From Nephromyces sp. MM_2019 (lineage: Eukaryota > Apicomplexa > Aconoidasida > Nephromycida), in the NCBI GenBank assembly GCA_015657535.1, contig JADHZB010001408.1:1-28559 (forward strand): 28,559 nt of DNA, in the 5' to 3' direction. Shown piece after piece: positions 25,132-28,559 of this stretch. Each line of letters opens with the position of its first letter. The first letter of the stretch is position 1. Below the pieces are notes generated by a model that was not told the origin of the DNA, did no database searches, and was given only the letters and a program-made list of their open reading frames with translations. Both the position numbers and the translations under genes were made by a program.

Positions 25132-25752
25132 TTCTTGCACACATTCAAAAATTTTTACCCCCACACACATTCAAACATCCAATATATATATACATACACA
25201 AAAATTCAATAAATATATACACACACAAAGATTCAATATATATAAACACACACAAACAATCAATATATATAAACACATACAAGCCTTCAGTACATATCTA
25301 CACACACAATCTTTCGATAGGTATACATACACTTAGATATTCAATATATATATACACACAAACATTCAATATATTCATGTTAACAAAAACATACACATAA
25401 AAATAAGATACACACACAATATCATATATACACACCAATGAGATTACATACATATATAATAAAAATTGTTAAAGTATATCATAAAGTTGTAATAAATGTA
25501 TGTGTGCAATTTCTGAATATAAAGTTAAATTATATAATTTTCAAAAGTGTGTGTAATGTTAGTTAATATGAAAATGTTTAGTTAACCTTGAAAAAATTTG
25601 AATTTTCATTGTGTGTATGTGTGTTTTGTGTGTATATGTTGTTTCTGTGTGTAACTTGTATGTATAGTGTGCAAAGTTGTGTGTGTAAGTTGTATATATA
25701 TTGTGCATGGGTGTGTGTTTTAAGTTGTATGTCTATTGTGAATGGGTAAGTG

Positions 25753-25783
<31 letters not shown>

Positions 25784-26127
25784 AATGTGTTGTAAATGAG
25801 TGTCTGTGACTGTGTGTGTACAAATGTGTGTGTAAATAATTTAAAAATCAAAGTTTTTTCTTTTGTTTTAAAGTTAGTTAACTAACTAATTCTACGCTCA
25901 CTCAAATTTATTTTTTATCTAAAAATAACTATATAATCTGTACTGTTGTAAATAAGGTCAAAATGTGTGTGTGTGTATATTTAAATACTTCTCTCAATAT
26001 TGAAAATTATATATATTTAAGTGTGTGTGTGTTTGTATTTATATATATATTTATATTTATGTGTATGTGTATATAAAAATAGAGTTATGTATGTGTGTAA
26101 AATTAAATGTAAAATGATTGTAATAGT
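25132..26127. other. Convergent repeat-rich spacer between IFT172 and the dehydrogenase gene
   Basis: About 1 kb with no exon that I can support. From 25135 to about 25380 a loose unit of roughly 25-35 bases recurs (ACACACAAA, then ATTCAATATATATA), CA-rich on the plus strand. From about 25600 to 26100 the plus strand is TG-rich, with a (TA)n run at about 25757-25782. Both 3' UTRs should lie here. Confidence 0.5.
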
Positions 26128-28461
26128 TTACATTTTCGATCTAGGTTTGTCAGAGTATGATTTTAATGAATAATGTGTGTGTGTGTTATTGAAATTTTTT
26201 GATTGGTAAGATGTTATCATTTCTTGGTGTTGTTTTGATAAGGATGGTAATACAAGTGTGTCCAAATCATATATACCATGTGCAAATGGTGTAGCCTATG
26301 TGTATAAAATATGGTGTATAAATAAGAAGTGTGTAAAATATGGTGTGTAAATAAGGAGTGTGTAAAATATGGTGTGTAAATAAGGAGTGTATAAAATATG
26401 GTGTGTAAATAAGGAGTGTATAAAATATGGTGTATAAATAAGGAGTGTATAAAATATGGTGTGTAAATAAGGAGTGTGTAAAATATGGTGTGTAAATAAG
26501 AAGTGTGTAAAATATGGTGTGTAAATAAGGAGTGTGTAAAATATGGTGTGTAAATAAGGAGTGTATAAAATATGGTGTGTAAATAAGAAGTGTATAAAAT
26601 ATGGTGTGTAAATAAGAAGTGTATAAAATATGGTGTGTAAATAAGGAGTGTGTAAAATATGGTGTATAAATAAGAAGTGTGTAAAATATGGTGTGTAAAT
26701 AAGGAGTGTATAAAATATGGTGTGTAAATAAGGAGTGTATAAAATATGGTGTGTAAATAAGAAGTGTATAAAATATGGTGTGTAAATAAGGAGTGTATAA
26801 AATATGGTGTGTAAATAAGGAGTGTGTAAAATATGGTGTGTAAATAAGAAGTGTGTAAAATATGGTGTGTAAATAAGAAGTGTGTAAAATATGGTGTGTG
26901 TGTGTAAAAGCGTATGTATAAATGTAGTGTCAACAGTGTTTAAAGTGGCAAATCTATAGAGTTTAGAATGTGGTGAAAACAGGTGTGTAAATAGGTAAAT
27001 ATATAATATATAAAGAGGGTGTAAAGTGTGTAAAAATATGAGAAGATAATATGGAAATTAGATAAGGTGTTATGTAAATATTTTTACACACACACACACA
27101 CACATACACACATTATTACCGTGATTGGAATAGTTTCTGGGTTTAATTTTCCATTAATAATAAATGATTTACCCATATATTGTTGGTGCCATTCAATCAT
27201 AAAATCAATAGAGGGAGTAGGTAAATTCTGTTGATATATATATATATGTATGTGTGTATGTATGAGTGTGTGTGTGTGTATGTATGAGTGTGTGTGTATG
27301 TATGAGTGTGTGTGTGTATGAGTGAGTGTGTGTGTATGAGTGAGTGTGTGTGTATGAGTGTGTGTGTGTGTATGAGTGTGTGTGTGTGTATGAGTGTGTG
27401 TGTGTGTATGTATGAGTGTGTGTATGTATGAGTGAGTGTGTGTGTATGTATGAGTGTGTGTATGTGTATGTGTGAGTGTGTGTATGTGTATGTATGAGTG
27501 CGTGTGTGTGTATGTATTAGTGAGTGTGTGTGTATGTATGAGTGTGTGTATGTGTATGAGTGTGTGTGTATGTATGAGTGTGTGTGTGTGTACGTATGAG
27601 TGTGTGTGTGTGTATGTATGAGTGTGTGTGTGTGTATGTATGAGTGTGTGTATGTGTATGTATGAGTGTGTGTATGTGTATTTATATGAGTGTGTGTATG
27701 TGTATGTGTCCATGTGTATTTAAATGATTGTATGAGTGTGTATGTTTGTGTTAGTGTGTATATAATTTACCATCATTTCAGCAATGTTTTTGAGTATACA
27801 AAGCCCACAGGGAATATCTTCCCAAAATAATCTTGAATTTAAGGCTGGGATATATCCACCTATGTATTTCGTGTGTATCATATGATATGTGAGGAGTTTA
27901 ATAATGTGTATGTAGGCTTACACACACATCATATATCCACACAAAAATATAGTCAAATACATATACATACACACACACCTTCTACAGCGGTTGTTGGAGT
28001 AAGACAGCCCATATAAGCGCGATTAGTAGCAAATACAGTCTTAAGGCTTGTTTTATCACCTACATCAGACTCTGTAAAATACACACATACATTATAATGT
28101 GTGTGTGTGTGTGTAGTGTGTATGTGTGTGTATACTAACGATATTGTGTTATAACTCGCTCCTTTAAGGGTTTGATATATGAGAGGTCTAAGTATGGATA
28201 ACGAGAAACTAGCCCCATTTTGATGAGTTGTAATTCCTATGAAACATGATTATAATTGTGTGTATGTTTAGAAATATAATCATGTGTGTATGTATTTAGT
28301 GTATGTATGTGTATGTGCATGTGTGTGTATCTTAGTATACATCATCTAATTTTTGCATCCAATCGGCCGATAAATCGTCCATTTCATTATAAAGGCCCCA
28401 TTGGATTTGTTCTTTAGTCATTGGTGATTTGCCATCCCATTTATGAAATATACCATAATAC
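26128..28461 (-). CDS. Octopine/opine dehydrogenase family protein (C-terminal half, 5' part beyond window)
   Basis: Six exons, all in phase: 28461-28341, 28236-28140, 28071-27979, 27859-27771, 27227-27120, 26295-26128. They give the helical C-terminal domain of NAD(P)-dependent octopine/nopaline dehydrogenases. Visible family marks are YYGIFHKWDGK, RYPYLDLSYIKPLKERVITQ, TVFATNRAYMG, FWEDIPCGLCILKNIAEM, NLPTPSIDFMIEWHQQYMGK and TATPFAHGI. Family members reductively condense an amino acid with pyruvate or a related 2-oxo acid using NAD(P)H in the cytosol. The N-terminal Rossmann domain lies to the right of the window, so the cofactor motif is unseen. The last exon adds about 46 residues after the family's usual end. 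Instead of the last splice, reading through the 27119 donor would end the protein in a short Cys-Val run, which I think less likely. Confidence 0.83.
26313..26892. repeat. 29-bp minisatellite, 20 exact-length units
   Basis: Units begin GGTGTGTAAATAAG and end GTGTAAAATAT. Starts fall exactly every 29 bases (26313, 26342, 26371, up to 26864), followed by a truncated unit at 26893. Units differ only at three positions, always G or A. The array sits inside the last intron of the dehydrogenase gene (26296-27119). Confidence 0.95.
27232..27715. repeat. Compound TG / TATGAGTG microsatellite array
   Basis: Long array of GTGTGTGT alternating with TATGAGTG or TGAGTGAG steps of varying length, starting with a TA run next to the acceptor of the exon at 27227. 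It fills most of the intron 27228-27770. The open minus-strand frame through it encodes only Thr-His and similar runs. Confidence 0.9.
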
Positions 28462-28466
28462 CTAAC

Positions 28467-28559
<93 letters not shown>
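28467..28559. repeat. (GT)n microsatellite at the right window edge
   Basis: About 90 bases of nearly pure GT, continuing past the window. It begins a few bases beyond the acceptor of the exon at 28461, so it is intronic in the dehydrogenase gene and reads (CA)n in its sense. As the pyrimidine tract is weak, this CA run may form part of the 3' splice region. Confidence 0.95.

Noticed and set aside
26313..26892. Possible CRISPR array
   Set aside because: Units are directly adjacent with no spacers, and the DNA is eukaryotic and intronic.
26217..26933. 238-codon minus-strand open frame with regular peptide repeat
   Set aside because: Made by the 29-bp minisatellite, which has no stops on that strand; it lies in an intron and is out of frame with the dehydrogenase exons around it.
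27084..27713. 209-codon minus-strand open frame rich in Thr-His
   Set aside because: Most of it is a translated TG/GAGT microsatellite. Only its last part (27120-27227) is a real exon, of the dehydrogenase gene.
28467..28559. Possible telomere or chromosome end
   Set aside because: Pure GT dinucleotide, not a telomeric heptamer or hexamer, and it lies between exons of one gene.

Overview
This is nuclear DNA of an intron-dense, AT-rich unicellular eukaryote. Every recognisable gene is split by short GT-AG introns. Much intronic and intergenic DNA is TG/CA dinucleotide repeat and minisatellite. I hand-spliced five protein genes from frame continuity, splice sites and remembered family sequences. 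The set (IFT172, an SLC17-type transporter, an octopine-dehydrogenase-family enzyme, a condensin-II-like kleisin and a SAM methyltransferase) would suit an apicomplexan/alveolate protist with a flagellated stage. That taxonomic placement is inference and nothing here proves it.

Layout: (1) <1-2767, minus strand, 5' two hundred residues of a kleisin that resembles condensin II subunit H2, running off the left edge. (2) 2768-4369, divergent intergenic region with TG repeats and a repeated TATA-containing element. (3) 4370-7699, plus strand, complete 8-exon SLC17/MFS transporter. (4) 7700-8636, convergent AT-rich spacer. (5) 8637-10653, minus strand, 5-exon SAM-dependent methyltransferase with an N-terminal five-residue repeat. 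(6) 10654-11614, divergent spacer. (7) 11615-25131, plus strand, complete 34-exon IFT172, 1,625 codons before the stop, with a cysteine-rich C-terminus. (8) 25132-26127, convergent repeat-rich spacer. (9) 26128->28461, minus strand, C-terminal half of an octopine/opine dehydrogenase family protein. Its last intron carries a 20-unit, 29-bp minisatellite and its penultimate region a long TG/GAGT repeat. The window ends inside another (GT)n run.

The genes do not form a pathway; neighbours are simply divergent or convergent. IFT172 would build flagella, the kleisin would act in chromosome condensation, and the transporter and dehydrogenase in organic-anion and amino-acid/pyruvate metabolism. No tRNA, rRNA, transposon, virus-like sequence or CRISPR array was seen. 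Long open frames inside the repeats are treated as artefacts of stop-free low-complexity DNA.
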